Assembly (NCBI GenBank): GCA_017303895.1
Contig: JAFLBF010000001.1
Span: forward strand, 124,001 to 188,000
DNA: 64,000 bases
Direction: 5' to 3'
Source: Bacteroidota bacterium
GTDB taxonomy: Bacteria > Bacteroidota > Bacteroidia > 2-12-FULL-35-15
Part shown: piece after piece, positions 34,956 to 43,776 of the stretch
How positions within the stretch are numbered: the first letter of the stretch is position 1
Layout: every line of letters begins with the position of its first letter
Position numbers and translations under genes: made by a program
The notes under the pieces: generated by a model
Databases searched by the model: none
What the model was told of the DNA's origin: nothing
Seen by the model: only the letters and a program-made list of their open reading frames with translations

Positions 34956-37373
34956 TTGCGCTATTCCTTCGTTTTTATCTTACTCCTTTTTTCATCCATT
35001 TCTTTGTCGCAGCAAATAGTGGAAGGAAAGATCATTGATGCACAAAACAAAGAGCCTCTCGCCTTTGTCAATATTTTTTCTTCCGATGGAAAAACGCTTG
35101 CATCTACCAATATTGACGGGAAATTTAAGTTCGCACTCGATCAAACAGTTACACAATTGCGAATTACCTATGTTGGTTATAATGATCTGAACTATTCTAT
35201 TTCCAACAAAAGTTTTCAGGAAATACAATTGCAACGTAAATCCTATGAATTATCATCGATTGAAATTTTACCCGGAGAAAATCCTGCACACAGGATCATC
35301 AAACAAGCTACGTTAAACAGGGATAAAAACAATCCTGAAAAAGTACGATCATACACATGCACCACATATAGCAAAACATATTGGGATCTTGTTTACAATA
35401 CCGAAGAAATAAAGACAAAGAGCGATTCCACAAAAAATGATTCTTTAAAATCCCGCCTGCGGATCTTTTCTGAAAATTCTCATTTATTGATGATGGAAAG
35501 TGTAAGTGAGCGCAAGTTTCTGAGTCCCGACTTAATCAATGAAAAAGTCATTGCTACAAAAGTTTCTGGTTTCAAAGAACCTTCATTTTCAACATCAGCA
35601 ACCGACCTGCAACCTTTCTGTTTTTACGATGATCACTTTTCTATCCTTGGGAAAAATTATCTAAACCCGATTACGAAAGGAAGCACTACAAAATATTTTT
35701 TCAATATTGAGGATACGCTCTTTCAACAGAGTGACACCGTTTACATTATTTCCTATAAACCCCGAAAAGGGAAAAATTTTGACGGCTTAGAAGGAGTGTT
35801 ATACATCAACACAAATGGCTATGCTATACAAAATGTAATTGCAAGTCCATTCGACAAGGGATTAGTTGACATAAAGATCCAGCAACAATATAAATTCATA
35901 GCAAACAAGCAGTGGTTCCCCGAACAACTAAATTATGAACTGCATTATAAAAAATACCCTACCAAATTTATGGGAATGAAACTCGTAGGCAAAAGTTTTA
36001 TAAATGATATTCAACTAGATCCTGAATTAAGGAAAAAGGATTTTGAATTAGAAACAGTTTTCATGAGTCCTGATGCTCATAAAAAAGAGGAGATCTTTTG
36101 GACCGAACACAGAACAGATACACTTGATCAAAAAGAGAAAAAAACATATCACATCATTGATAGTATTGGTAAAAAACAAAATTTTGATCGAACATTAAAG
36201 ATATTTGAAGCATTAACTACTTTTCAATTACCGGTATCAATAATTAGTATTGACCTGAATAAGATCATTGGCTTAAATGAATATGAGATCGTGCGAGGAG
36301 GGATCGGCTTACACACCAACGACAAACTTTCGAAATGGTTTTCTATAGGAGGCTACATTGGTTATGGATATGCCGACTCTGTTGTAAAATATGGTGCGGA
36401 TCTAAAACTGAATTACAAACCCGGGAAAAAAGACTTTTTTGTACGATACAGTTATTTAAAAGATCTGATCGAACCTGCTAAAACTAACTTCTTTTATCCA
36501 AGAACAAGCATCAATAGGAATACAATGACCTATCGGATGGACTATGTTGAACAACATGAATTGGCTATTAATTTCAGAACATTCAAATACCTAACAGCCA
36601 ATGCTGGCATTTCCTATAGCTCCCGAAAACCGAATTACGATTATCTTTTCTACCCCGATAATAATGACTCTACTGAAGTATCAACACACTTCAAAAGCAC
36701 TGAATTGAGGATAAAAGGTAGGTATGCTTACAAAGAAAAATTAGTTCAGGCGCTTGGACAATTACTCTCAGATGGCAGCGACTATCCTGTGATTTACTTT
36801 GCGTATATAAAAGGTTTTAAAGTACCGGGCAGAAGTTTTTATGACTATCACAAATTATCATTAGGGATAGAAAAATCATTTTTGATAAAGAATTTAGGTA
36901 AGACAAAATTTTTGTTGGAAGGAGGATATCTGAAAGGAGAAGTTCCCTACTCCTTCCTCTACAATGGAAATGGAAGTAGTACCCGAGGGGGCTACTTATT
37001 TGTAGAAAACACATTTCAAACCATGGGCTTATATGAATTTGTTTCCGATAAATATGTGAATGTATTCTTTTCACACAATTTTGGTTCATTGCTCTTTAAA
37101 CGTCCAAAATTTCAACCTCAACTGATGCTATTGACAAATGTCGGATATGGTGATCTGAACAATAAAGGGAAGCATAAAAACTTAGGAGCCCAAACCATGC
37201 AAAAAGGATTTTTTGAAAGCGGTTTATTCATCAATAACATTTTGAGAGTAAACTATTATAACATTGTTTACCTTGGCCTTGGAGGAGGCGCATTCATGCG
37301 CTATGGCGCTTATGCCTTGCCGAAGCAGGAAGACAATTGGGCATACAAACTCTCCCTCACCATAACCTTCTGA
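34956..37373 (+). CDS. DUF5686 outer-membrane protein with carboxypeptidase-like domain
   Basis: An 805-residue outer-membrane protein, probably started by a TTG at 34956 immediately before a signal peptide (cleavage near SLSQQ). Residues about 20-100 form a carboxypeptidase-regulatory-like (TonB-plug-associated) domain: EGKIIDAQNKEPLAFVNIF and the STNIDGKFKFAL turn. The long DUF5686 region follows, with AHRIIKQATLNRDKNNP and YTCTTYSKTYWDL as the family marker, ending in a C-terminal barrel finishing with YKLSLTITF (aromatic last residue). DUF5686 proteins are common in Bacteroidota; their function is unknown. It lies 44 bases after the HU-SPOR gene. Confidence 0.85.
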   Translation: MRYSFVFILLLFSSISLSQQIVEGKIIDAQNKEPLAFVNIFSSDGKTLASTNIDGKFKFALDQTVTQLRITYVGYNDLNYSISNKSFQEIQLQRKSYELSSIEILPGENPAHRIIKQATLNRDKNNPEKVRSYTCTTYSKTYWDLVYNTEEIKTKSDSTKNDSLKSRLRIFSENSHLLMMESVSERKFLSPDLINEKVIATKVSGFKEPSFSTSATDLQPFCFYDDHFSILGKNYLNPITKGSTTKYFFNIEDTLFQQSDTVYIISYKPRKGKNFDGLEGVLYINTNGYAIQNVIASPFDKGLVDIKIQQQYKFIANKQWFPEQLNYELHYKKYPTKFMGMKLVGKSFINDIQLDPELRKKDFELETVFMSPDAHKKEEIFWTEHRTDTLDQKEKKTYHIIDSIGKKQNFDRTLKIFEALTTFQLPVSIISIDLNKIIGLNEYEIVRGGIGLHTNDKLSKWFSIGGYIGYGYADSVVKYGADLKLNYKPGKKDFFVRYSYLKDLIEPAKTNFFYPRTSINRNTMTYRMDYVEQHELAINFRTFKYLTANAGISYSSRKPNYDYLFYPDNNDSTEVSTHFKSTELRIKGRYAYKEKLVQALGQLLSDGSDYPVIYFAYIKGFKVPGRSFYDYHKLSLGIEKSFLIKNLGKTKFLLEGGYLKGEVPYSFLYNGNGSSTRGGYLFVENTFQTMGLYEFVSDKYVNVFFSHNFGSLLFKRPKFQPQLMLLTNVGYGDLNNKGKHKNLGAQTMQKGFFESGLFINNILRVNYYNIVYLGLGGGAFMRYGAYALPKQEDNWAYKLSLTITF

Positions 37374-37402
37374 TTTTCAAACAAAATCAATCGTTTTCAG
37401 TT

Positions 37403-37433
37403 TTTGCCAATCCCTCAAATATGCTTAAATTCG
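37403..37433 (+). promoter_or_regulatory. Promoter of the RND exporter gene
   Basis: TTTG (37403-37406), exactly 19 bases of spacer, then TAAATTCG (37426-37433, seven of eight consensus bases). The start codon at 37454 follows 20 bases later. This implies that the exporter and following genes can be transcribed independently of the genes upstream. Confidence 0.6.
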
Positions 37434-37453
37434 AAGTTTAAAAGCATAAAAAC

Positions 37454-39898
37454 ATGTGGGCGGCTATCGCACGATTCATCTTACGTAACCGGTTGGCAAT
37501 TATCATTTTTTTAGGAGTGGTAACTGCTATCATGGCTTTTTATGCAAAAAAAGCAGAGATCAGCTATGAGTCACCCAAGCTATTACCCGACCATGATACT
37601 ACTGCTATTGAATACAAAGAATTCAAAAAACGCTTTGGTCAGGATGGAAGTGTAATGGTGATCGGCATTTCCGATAATGGACTTTATCAGCTGGAGCGAT
37701 TTAATCAATGGTTCGATCTTGGAAATAGAATAAAAGATGTAGCAGGTGTTAAAAATGTTCTATCCGTTGCCCGCCTTCATAATATTCACAAAAACGACAG
37801 CTTGGGAAAATTTGAGAACTTACCGATTGTCTCCAAACGTCCAACAAGTCAGGTAGAAGTAGATAGTATTAAAGAAGTGATCTTTAGCTTACCGTTTTAT
37901 AAAGGTTTTATTTACAACGATACTAGTCACTCCACTTTAATGGCGATCACTTTCGACAATAAATTATTAAATACAAAAAACCGACTAGAGATCACCGATA
38001 ATATTCGAAAAGAAGTAGAAGAATTCATAAAAGTATCTGATACAGAAGTTCATTATTCAGGAATGCCTTTTATCAGAACTACTGTTGCACGTAAGATCCA
38101 GAATGAAATGACCTTGTTCATGATCCTTGCTTTAATAGTTACTGCCGTAATTCTATTTTTATTCTTCCGCTCGATCCTTCCGGTCCTGTTTTCATTAGCT
38201 GTTGTTTTTGTAGGAGTTATTTGGTCGGTAGGAATTCTTGTTTTGTTTGGTTATCAAATATCTGTTCTTACAGGCTTGATCCCACCACTTCTCATTGTCA
38301 TTGGTGTTCCCAATTGCATTATGCTATTGAATAAGTATCATACTGAATTCAAAAAACACGGGAACAAAATGCGATCATTGGCTGCCGCCATTCGTTCTGT
38401 TGGAATTTCTTTGTTCATGGCAAATGTTACTACTGCCATAGGATTTGCTGTTTTTTGTTCTACTGACAGTAAAATGCTTTTTGAATTTGGGCTAATTTCT
38501 TCAATTAGCGTAATGCTCACCTATGCATTATCAATGATGTTGATCCCGATCGTATTTAGTTTTTTACCAAATCCATCCGTAAAGCACATCAAGCATCTTA
38601 CAAACAAAAATTTAAATAAAGTGCTGGACTTGATCGACTATTGGGTGCATCATTACCGCAAACGGATCTATGCAGCAGTAGTGATTATCACAGGTATTTC
38701 TATTTACGGCATTACATTAATGAAACCACTGGGATATGTAGTGGATGATCTACCCGAAAAAGATCCGGTATTGGTGGATCTGAAATACTTTGAACGCAAT
38801 TATCACGGTGTATTGCCATTCGAGATCAGCATAGATACAAAAAAGCCGAATGGTGTTTTTGCTGATGGCGGAAAGACACTTTACAAGATCAATAAAATGC
38901 AGAAACTGTTTAAGCAGTATCCTGAATTTTCAAATGCTTTATCGGTAGTAGAAGGGATCAAATTTTTCAACCAAGCATACAATGATGGAGAAGAAAAAAG
39001 TTATCGCTTACCCGGAGCCATGGAGCTTCAAAAGCTAGCCGACTTTGCCGGAGTTGAATCAAACAACAAAGAAAAACAAGGACAATTTGCTGCATTTATT
39101 GACTCTACTAAACGATATACCCGTGTTAGCATTCAAATGGCCGATGTGGGATCCATCAGAATGAAAGAGTTAGCAGATGAATTAAAACCAAGGATTGATA
39201 CCATTTTTAATTTTGATTACGAGAACAATAAATGGGTAGAAATAAAAGACCGATACGATGTTGTTCTGACCGGAAATAGTTTAATGTTTTTAACCGGCAA
39301 TAGATTCTTAGTACAAAATCTTCTGGAAAGTGTTTTGTTAGCGATCATTCTCATTGCAATTGTTCTTTATACCTTGTTCATGGCTCCTAGAATGATCTTT
39401 ATTTCTGTTATCCCAAGTTTGATCCCATTGATAATTACTGCCGGACTAATGGGTTTTTTCCACATCTACTTAAAACCAAGTACTATTTTGATCTTCAGTA
39501 TCGCATTCGGAATAGCATCTGATGGAACACTCTATTTCCTTACAAAGTATCGTCAGGAATTTAAACATCATAAAGGAAGTATTTCAAAGACAGTTTCTCT
39601 CACTATTAAAGAAACCGGAGTAAGTATGATCTATACTGCAATAATCTTATTCTGTGGCTTTGGTATTTTTACAGCCTCCAGTTTTGGTGGAACAGCAGCA
39701 CTAGGTATTTTAATTTCTGTAACTTTACTTATTGCTTACTGCTCTAACCTGATATTATTGCCTTGCTTTCTGTTATCGCTTGAAAAGCGATTAACCAATA
39801 AAGCATTTATGCAAGAACCATTGATTGAAGTATATGACGAAGAGCAGGATATTAATTTAAATGATATTGAAATAGAAAATAAAACTAAAAAAGAATAA
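37454..39898 (+). CDS. RND/MMPL-superfamily exporter
   Basis: An 814-residue inner-membrane transporter with two copies of a unit made of one helix, a large periplasmic domain and five helices. Membrane segments are clear at about 10-30, 220-400 (five helices, including ILALIVTAVILFLFF) and 410-430, 620-780 (five helices, including LLAIILIAIVLYTLFM). The SSD-like stretch GVPNCIMLLNKYHTEF and its counterpart GIASDGTLYFLTKYRQEF match each other and are typical of MMPL/hopanoid-type RND proteins. No membrane-fusion or outer-membrane partner gene is adjacent, so it is a stand-alone exporter, possibly of a lipid. It lies before rmlA, with 3 bases between. Confidence 0.88.
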   Translation: MWAAIARFILRNRLAIIIFLGVVTAIMAFYAKKAEISYESPKLLPDHDTTAIEYKEFKKRFGQDGSVMVIGISDNGLYQLERFNQWFDLGNRIKDVAGVKNVLSVARLHNIHKNDSLGKFENLPIVSKRPTSQVEVDSIKEVIFSLPFYKGFIYNDTSHSTLMAITFDNKLLNTKNRLEITDNIRKEVEEFIKVSDTEVHYSGMPFIRTTVARKIQNEMTLFMILALIVTAVILFLFFRSILPVLFSLAVVFVGVIWSVGILVLFGYQISVLTGLIPPLLIVIGVPNCIMLLNKYHTEFKKHGNKMRSLAAAIRSVGISLFMANVTTAIGFAVFCSTDSKMLFEFGLISSISVMLTYALSMMLIPIVFSFLPNPSVKHIKHLTNKNLNKVLDLIDYWVHHYRKRIYAAVVIITGISIYGITLMKPLGYVVDDLPEKDPVLVDLKYFERNYHGVLPFEISIDTKKPNGVFADGGKTLYKINKMQKLFKQYPEFSNALSVVEGIKFFNQAYNDGEEKSYRLPGAMELQKLADFAGVESNNKEKQGQFAAFIDSTKRYTRVSIQMADVGSIRMKELADELKPRIDTIFNFDYENNKWVEIKDRYDVVLTGNSLMFLTGNRFLVQNLLESVLLAIILIAIVLYTLFMAPRMIFISVIPSLIPLIITAGLMGFFHIYLKPSTILIFSIAFGIASDGTLYFLTKYRQEFKHHKGSISKTVSLTIKETGVSMIYTAIILFCGFGIFTASSFGGTAALGILISVTLLIAYCSNLILLPCFLLSLEKRLTNKAFMQEPLIEVYDEEQDINLNDIEIENKTKKE

Positions 39899-39901
39899 AG
39901 A

Positions 39902-40765
39902 ATGAAAGGAATAATTTTAGCGGGAGGTAGCGGCACACGTTTACACCCATTAACCTTAGCGGTAAGCAAGCAATTAATGCCGATCTATGACAAACCGATG
40001 ATCTACTATCCGCTATCGGTATTAATGATGGCAGGAGTATCAGAAGTATTGATCATCTCTACACCCCACGATCTTCCTAATTTCGAAAGACTTTTAGGTG
40101 ACGGAAAAACTTTAGGATGTAAATTCAGCTATGCCGTACAAGAAGTTCCAAACGGACTAGCACAAGCATTTGTTATCGGTGAAAAATTCATTGGCAATGA
40201 AAAAGTAGCATTAGTTTTAGGGGACAATATTTTTTATGGTGCCGGACTAGGACGATTGTTACAGCAACATCAAAATCCGGATGGAGGTGTAGTGTTTGCA
40301 TACCATGTATCCGATCCTGAGCGATACGGTGTTGTTGAATTTGATAGTGAAGGAAAAGTAATTTCCATCGAAGAAAAACCAAAGCAACCAAAATCAAACT
40401 ACGCAGTTCCGGGTTTATATTTCTATGACAATTCCGTTGTAAAGATCGCAAAGGAATTAAAGCCTAGTGCACGCGGAGAATATGAGATCACGGATGTGAA
40501 CAAAGAATATTTAAAACAAGGAAAATTAAAAGTAGGTATCCTTGATCGTGGAACTGCGTGGTTAGACACCGGTACATTCCCATCTTTAATGCAGGCCGGA
40601 CAATTTGTTCAGGTAATTGAAGAGCGCCAGGGTTTACGCATTGGATGTATTGAAGAAGTGGCCTATCGCATGGGATATATCAACAAAGAGCAATTAAAGA
40701 AATTGGCTGAGCCATTATTAAAAAGTGGCTATGGTGATTATTTAATGAAATTAGCAGATCAATAA
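39902..40765 (+). CDS. rmlA: Glucose-1-phosphate thymidylyltransferase RmlA
   Basis: RmlA makes dTDP-glucose from dTTP and glucose-1-phosphate for dTDP-sugar synthesis. The 287 residues are nearly full length for the family (about 290). Key motifs are [13 protein letters not shown] (residues 6-18, nucleotide binding), [32 protein letters not shown] and AWLDTGT. rmlB, rmlC and rmlD are not found next to it; instead, an NAD-dependent epimerase follows after 9 bases. The enzyme might serve another dTDP-sugar route, or the other genes may be elsewhere. Confidence 0.94.
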   Translation: MKGIILAGGSGTRLHPLTLAVSKQLMPIYDKPMIYYPLSVLMMAGVSEVLIISTPHDLPNFERLLGDGKTLGCKFSYAVQEVPNGLAQAFVIGEKFIGNEKVALVLGDNIFYGAGLGRLLQQHQNPDGGVVFAYHVSDPERYGVVEFDSEGKVISIEEKPKQPKSNYAVPGLYFYDNSVVKIAKELKPSARGEYEITDVNKEYLKQGKLKVGILDRGTAWLDTGTFPSLMQAGQFVQVIEERQGLRIGCIEEVAYRMGYINKEQLKKLAEPLLKSGYGDYLMKLADQ

Positions 40766-40774
40766 TTCTTTATT

Positions 40775-41710
40775 ATGACAAAAATATTAGTTACAGGTGG
40801 AGCGGGTTTTATCCCAAGTTGCATCGCAGAAAAATTAGCAGAGAAAAAGGAGCACTTTTTAGTATTAGTAGATAATTTTTTAACGGGTCATCCAAACAAA
40901 ATTCCTAATTCCGTTCATAACAACATTAAATTTATTAAGTGTGACGTGAATAATTTCCAGGATATCTCCGGAGTATTTTATGCTTATCAATTTGATTATG
41001 TATTTCATTATGCTGCAATGGTAGGTGTTAAACGTACTCAAGAAAACCCGGTGAGTGTATTGGATGATATTACTGGAATTAAAAATGTATTGACACTTTG
41101 CAAGAATACGGGTGTGAAACGTGTTTATTTCTCGTCTTCATCGGAAGTATATGGCGAACCGGTAGAATTTCCACAAAATGAACATACCACACCACTCAAC
41201 TCCCGCTTACCCTATGCGATCGTAAAAAATGTGGGTGAAGCTTATTTAAAATCATTTAAACAAGAATATGATCTGGATTATACGATCTTCCGTTTCTTCA
41301 ACACATTTGGTCCTAAACAAAGCAAAGACTTTGTGATCTCTAAGTTTATTGCTGCAGCTTTAAAAGGGGAAGATATTACCATTTATGGTGATGGATCACA
41401 AACACGTACATTCTGTTTTATTGACGATAACATCACTGCTACTACAAATGCATTCTATCAAAACAAATTTGTAAATGATGTTGTTAATATTGGAGGCGAT
41501 ACAGAAATGCCAATTCTTGAAGTGGCAAAGTTGATCATCAAGCTGACTAATTCAAGTTCAAAAATCGTACATCTTCCTGCTCTAAAAGATGGGGACATGA
41601 CACGTAGAAGACCGGACACAGCAAAAATGCGACAATTATTGGAAAAAGAACCACTAACATTAGAGCAAGGATTACAAAAATTATTACAAAACACTTCATA
41701 CATCATTTAA
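40775..41710 (+). CDS. NAD-dependent epimerase/dehydratase (extended SDR)
   Basis: A 311-residue extended short-chain dehydrogenase acting on a nucleotide sugar. The NAD motif reads VTGGAGFIPS (residues 6-15): the third glycine of G-x-x-G-x-x-G is Pro14 instead of Gly. The catalytic YxxxK is Tyr147-Lys151 in LPYAIVK, with the preceding SSSSEVYGEP (120-129) supplying the Ser. The substrate region has FNTFGPKQ and the DGSQTRTFCFIDD motif typical of UDP-glucose-4-epimerase / UDP-glucuronate decarboxylase relatives. The exact reaction cannot be read. Its position after rmlA suggests sugar-nucleotide modification for surface polysaccharide. The next gene starts within 2 bases. Confidence 0.85.
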   Translation: MTKILVTGGAGFIPSCIAEKLAEKKEHFLVLVDNFLTGHPNKIPNSVHNNIKFIKCDVNNFQDISGVFYAYQFDYVFHYAAMVGVKRTQENPVSVLDDITGIKNVLTLCKNTGVKRVYFSSSSEVYGEPVEFPQNEHTTPLNSRLPYAIVKNVGEAYLKSFKQEYDLDYTIFRFFNTFGPKQSKDFVISKFIAAALKGEDITIYGDGSQTRTFCFIDDNITATTNAFYQNKFVNDVVNIGGDTEMPILEVAKLIIKLTNSSSKIVHLPALKDGDMTRRRPDTAKMRQLLEKEPLTLEQGLQKLLQNTSYII

Positions 41711-41711
41711 G

Positions 41712-42692
41712 TTGGATTCGATCAAATTATATCATCAGCAAATAGAACAAGCTATTAAAGAAACTAAGTATGGCTCTAATCCAAAAGAGTTATATGATCC
41801 TATTGAATACATCATGTCATTAGGAGGAAAGCGAATGCGGCCTATTTTAGTAATGATGGCTTGTGATCTATTTGATGGAGATACAACAAAAGCATTGCAT
41901 CCGGCATTAGCCATTGAGATCTTCCATAATTTCACTTTGGTTCATGATGATATCATGGACAAAGCGCCATTAAGAAGAAATAAAGAGACGGTTCATATAA
42001 AGTGGAATGATAACATTGCTATTTTAAGTGGCGATGCAATGATGGTAAAAGCCTATCAGGAAATTTGCAAAGCTGAGCCGGAACAATTACCTGAGCTTCT
42101 TAAGATCTTTAACGATACCGCTCTCAAAGTGTGTGAAGGTCAGCAAATGGATATAAATTATGAATCATTATTGAAAGTAAGCATTCCTCAGTATCTAAAA
42201 ATGATCGAATTAAAAACGGCCGTTTTACTTGCCGGAGCTCTAAAAATAGGCGCATTGATCGGAGGAGCAAGAGAAGAAGATGCACAACATTTATACGATT
42301 TCGGGAAACATATCGGAATCGCTTTTCAACTTCAGGATGATATTTTAGATGTGTATGCCAATGCCGATAAATTCGGCAAACAAAAAGGCGGTGACATTAT
42401 CGCCAATAAAAAAACCTTCTTACTGCTTAAGGCAATGGAAATGGCTGAAAACAATCGCTATTTAAAAGAGGAATTGCAACAATGGATCGCTGCACCACAA
42501 TTCGATCCAAACGAAAAAGTTGAAGCTGTTACCAATATTTATAATTTTTTAAATGTAAAAGAACTGGCAAGAAATGAAATGCAAAAGCAATACGAGTTGG
42601 GAATTAGCGCATTAAAACAGATACCTGCCAACGAAGAAAAAAAACAAGCATTGATAGTATTTGCCGATAGTTTAATGGTAAGAGAAGTGTAA
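41712..42692 (+). CDS. Polyprenyl (trans-isoprenyl) diphosphate synthase
   Basis: A 326-residue all-helical prenyltransferase that joins isopentenyl diphosphate to allylic diphosphates. The two aspartate-rich Mg sites are DDIMD (79-83, within LVHDDIMDKA) and DDILD (209-213, within QLQDDILDVY). GGKRMRP (38-44) is the N-terminal family motif. Five residues before the first Asp motif is Phe74; in related enzymes a bulky aromatic there limits chain length, so a C15 or C20 product is more likely than a long octaprenyl chain, though this is inference. Translation probably starts at the TTG at 41712, two bases after the epimerase stop. Start choice affects only a few residues. Confidence 0.88.
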   Translation: MDSIKLYHQQIEQAIKETKYGSNPKELYDPIEYIMSLGGKRMRPILVMMACDLFDGDTTKALHPALAIEIFHNFTLVHDDIMDKAPLRRNKETVHIKWNDNIAILSGDAMMVKAYQEICKAEPEQLPELLKIFNDTALKVCEGQQMDINYESLLKVSIPQYLKMIELKTAVLLAGALKIGALIGGAREEDAQHLYDFGKHIGIAFQLQDDILDVYANADKFGKQKGGDIIANKKTFLLLKAMEMAENNRYLKEELQQWIAAPQFDPNEKVEAVTNIYNFLNVKELARNEMQKQYELGISALKQIPANEEKKQALIVFADSLMVREV

Positions 42693-42702
42693 GTATTACA
42701 CC

Positions 42703-43776
42703 ATGCAAAAACAAGAAGAGGATTATCAAAGGAATGTAGGAAATACCATTTCCAAGTTGATCAACTTGATCATATTGCTCTTATTCATTATTGCCCTTCT
42801 GATATTTCTTTTGTGTAAATATATGCCCGACTATTGCCCGGCTCCTGAAAAAATTACAAAAGAAAAAAATACCGATCCTGCAAAAACTGAAATAAAAAAA
42901 GAAACTATTTCATTCTGGAAATCTCCTGACACTTCCACTATTCCGGCTAATGATAAAGAGTTAATTCTTTATGGCAAAGAACTGATCAGTAAAACATCCT
43001 CCTTTTTTGGAACAAATGGCAGTATCAAAAAAATGGCAACAAATGGAATGAATTGTCAGAATTGCCATTTGGATGCGGGCACTAAAATTTTCGGAAATAA
43101 CTATAGTGCCGTTTATTCAACCTATCCAAAATATAGGGCTCGTTCGGGAACTAATGAAAATATATATAAACGGATCAATGACTGCTTTGAACGGAGTTTA
43201 AATGGAGTTGCTTTAGATACAAATTCAAAAGAGATGAAGGCGATTGTAGCCTATATTCATTGGCTGGGAAAAGATGTTGCAAAAGGTAAAAAACCTGAAG
43301 GCGCTGGTCTGAAAGACATTTCATTCTTAGATAGAGCAGCAGACCCTAAAAAAGGAGAAGCTGTTTATACACAAAAATGTTTATCCTGCCATCAAAAAGA
43401 TGGCTCCGGTCAGTTAAACAACGACCAAGTTACATTTCTTTATCCTCCTCTTTGGGGTAAAAACAGTTATAACGATGGAGCAGGACTTTATCGTCTTTCC
43501 AACTTTGCAAAATTTGTAAAATACAATATGCCATTAGGGGCTGCACATGATGCACCGCAACTGACAGATGAAGAAGCTTGGGATGTAGCCGCTTATGTAA
43601 ATTCGCAACCAAGACCAAAGAAGGACACTTCAAAAGATTGGCCTAAAACAAAGGAAAAACCTTTTGATCATCCTTTTGGTCCTTATGCCGATGGCTTCAG
43701 TGAAGCAGAACATAAATATGGTCCTTATCAAATAATAAAAGATAAAATAGCTCAATTAAACGATGTCAAAAAATAA
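42703..43776 (+). CDS. TsdA-like dihaem c-type cytochrome
   Basis: A 357-residue, membrane-anchored c-type cytochrome. One transmembrane helix (about 18-38) tethers two haem domains in the periplasm. Haem motif 1 is CQNCH (118-122), followed by LDAGTKIFGNNY and YPKYRARSGTNENI, and then RINDCFERSLNG with Cys161. Haem motif 2 is CLSCH (226-230), followed by PPLWGKNSYNDGAG, KYNMPLGAAHDAPQL and EEAWDVAAYVNSQPRP. This order and wording match the thiosulfate dehydrogenase TsdA family, in which a Cys ligates the catalytic haem; Cys161 is the obvious candidate, and the Met of NMPLG for the second haem. Catalysis on thiosulfate or tetrathionate is inferred, not shown. Its end overlaps the SoxB-like gene by 14 bases. 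Confidence 0.85.
   Translation: MQKQEEDYQRNVGNTISKLINLIILLLFIIALLIFLLCKYMPDYCPAPEKITKEKNTDPAKTEIKKETISFWKSPDTSTIPANDKELILYGKELISKTSSFFGTNGSIKKMATNGMNCQNCHLDAGTKIFGNNYSAVYSTYPKYRARSGTNENIYKRINDCFERSLNGVALDTNSKEMKAIVAYIHWLGKDVAKGKKPEGAGLKDISFLDRAADPKKGEAVYTQKCLSCHQKDGSGQLNNDQVTFLYPPLWGKNSYNDGAGLYRLSNFAKFVKYNMPLGAAHDAPQLTDEEAWDVAAYVNSQPRPKKDTSKDWPKTKEKPFDHPFGPYADGFSEAEHKYGPYQIIKDKIAQLNDVKK

Noticed and set aside
39902-41710. dTDP-rhamnose (rmlABCD) cluster
   Set aside because: Only rmlA is present; the next gene is an epimerase with features of other sugar-nucleotide enzymes and no rmlC or rmlD is near.
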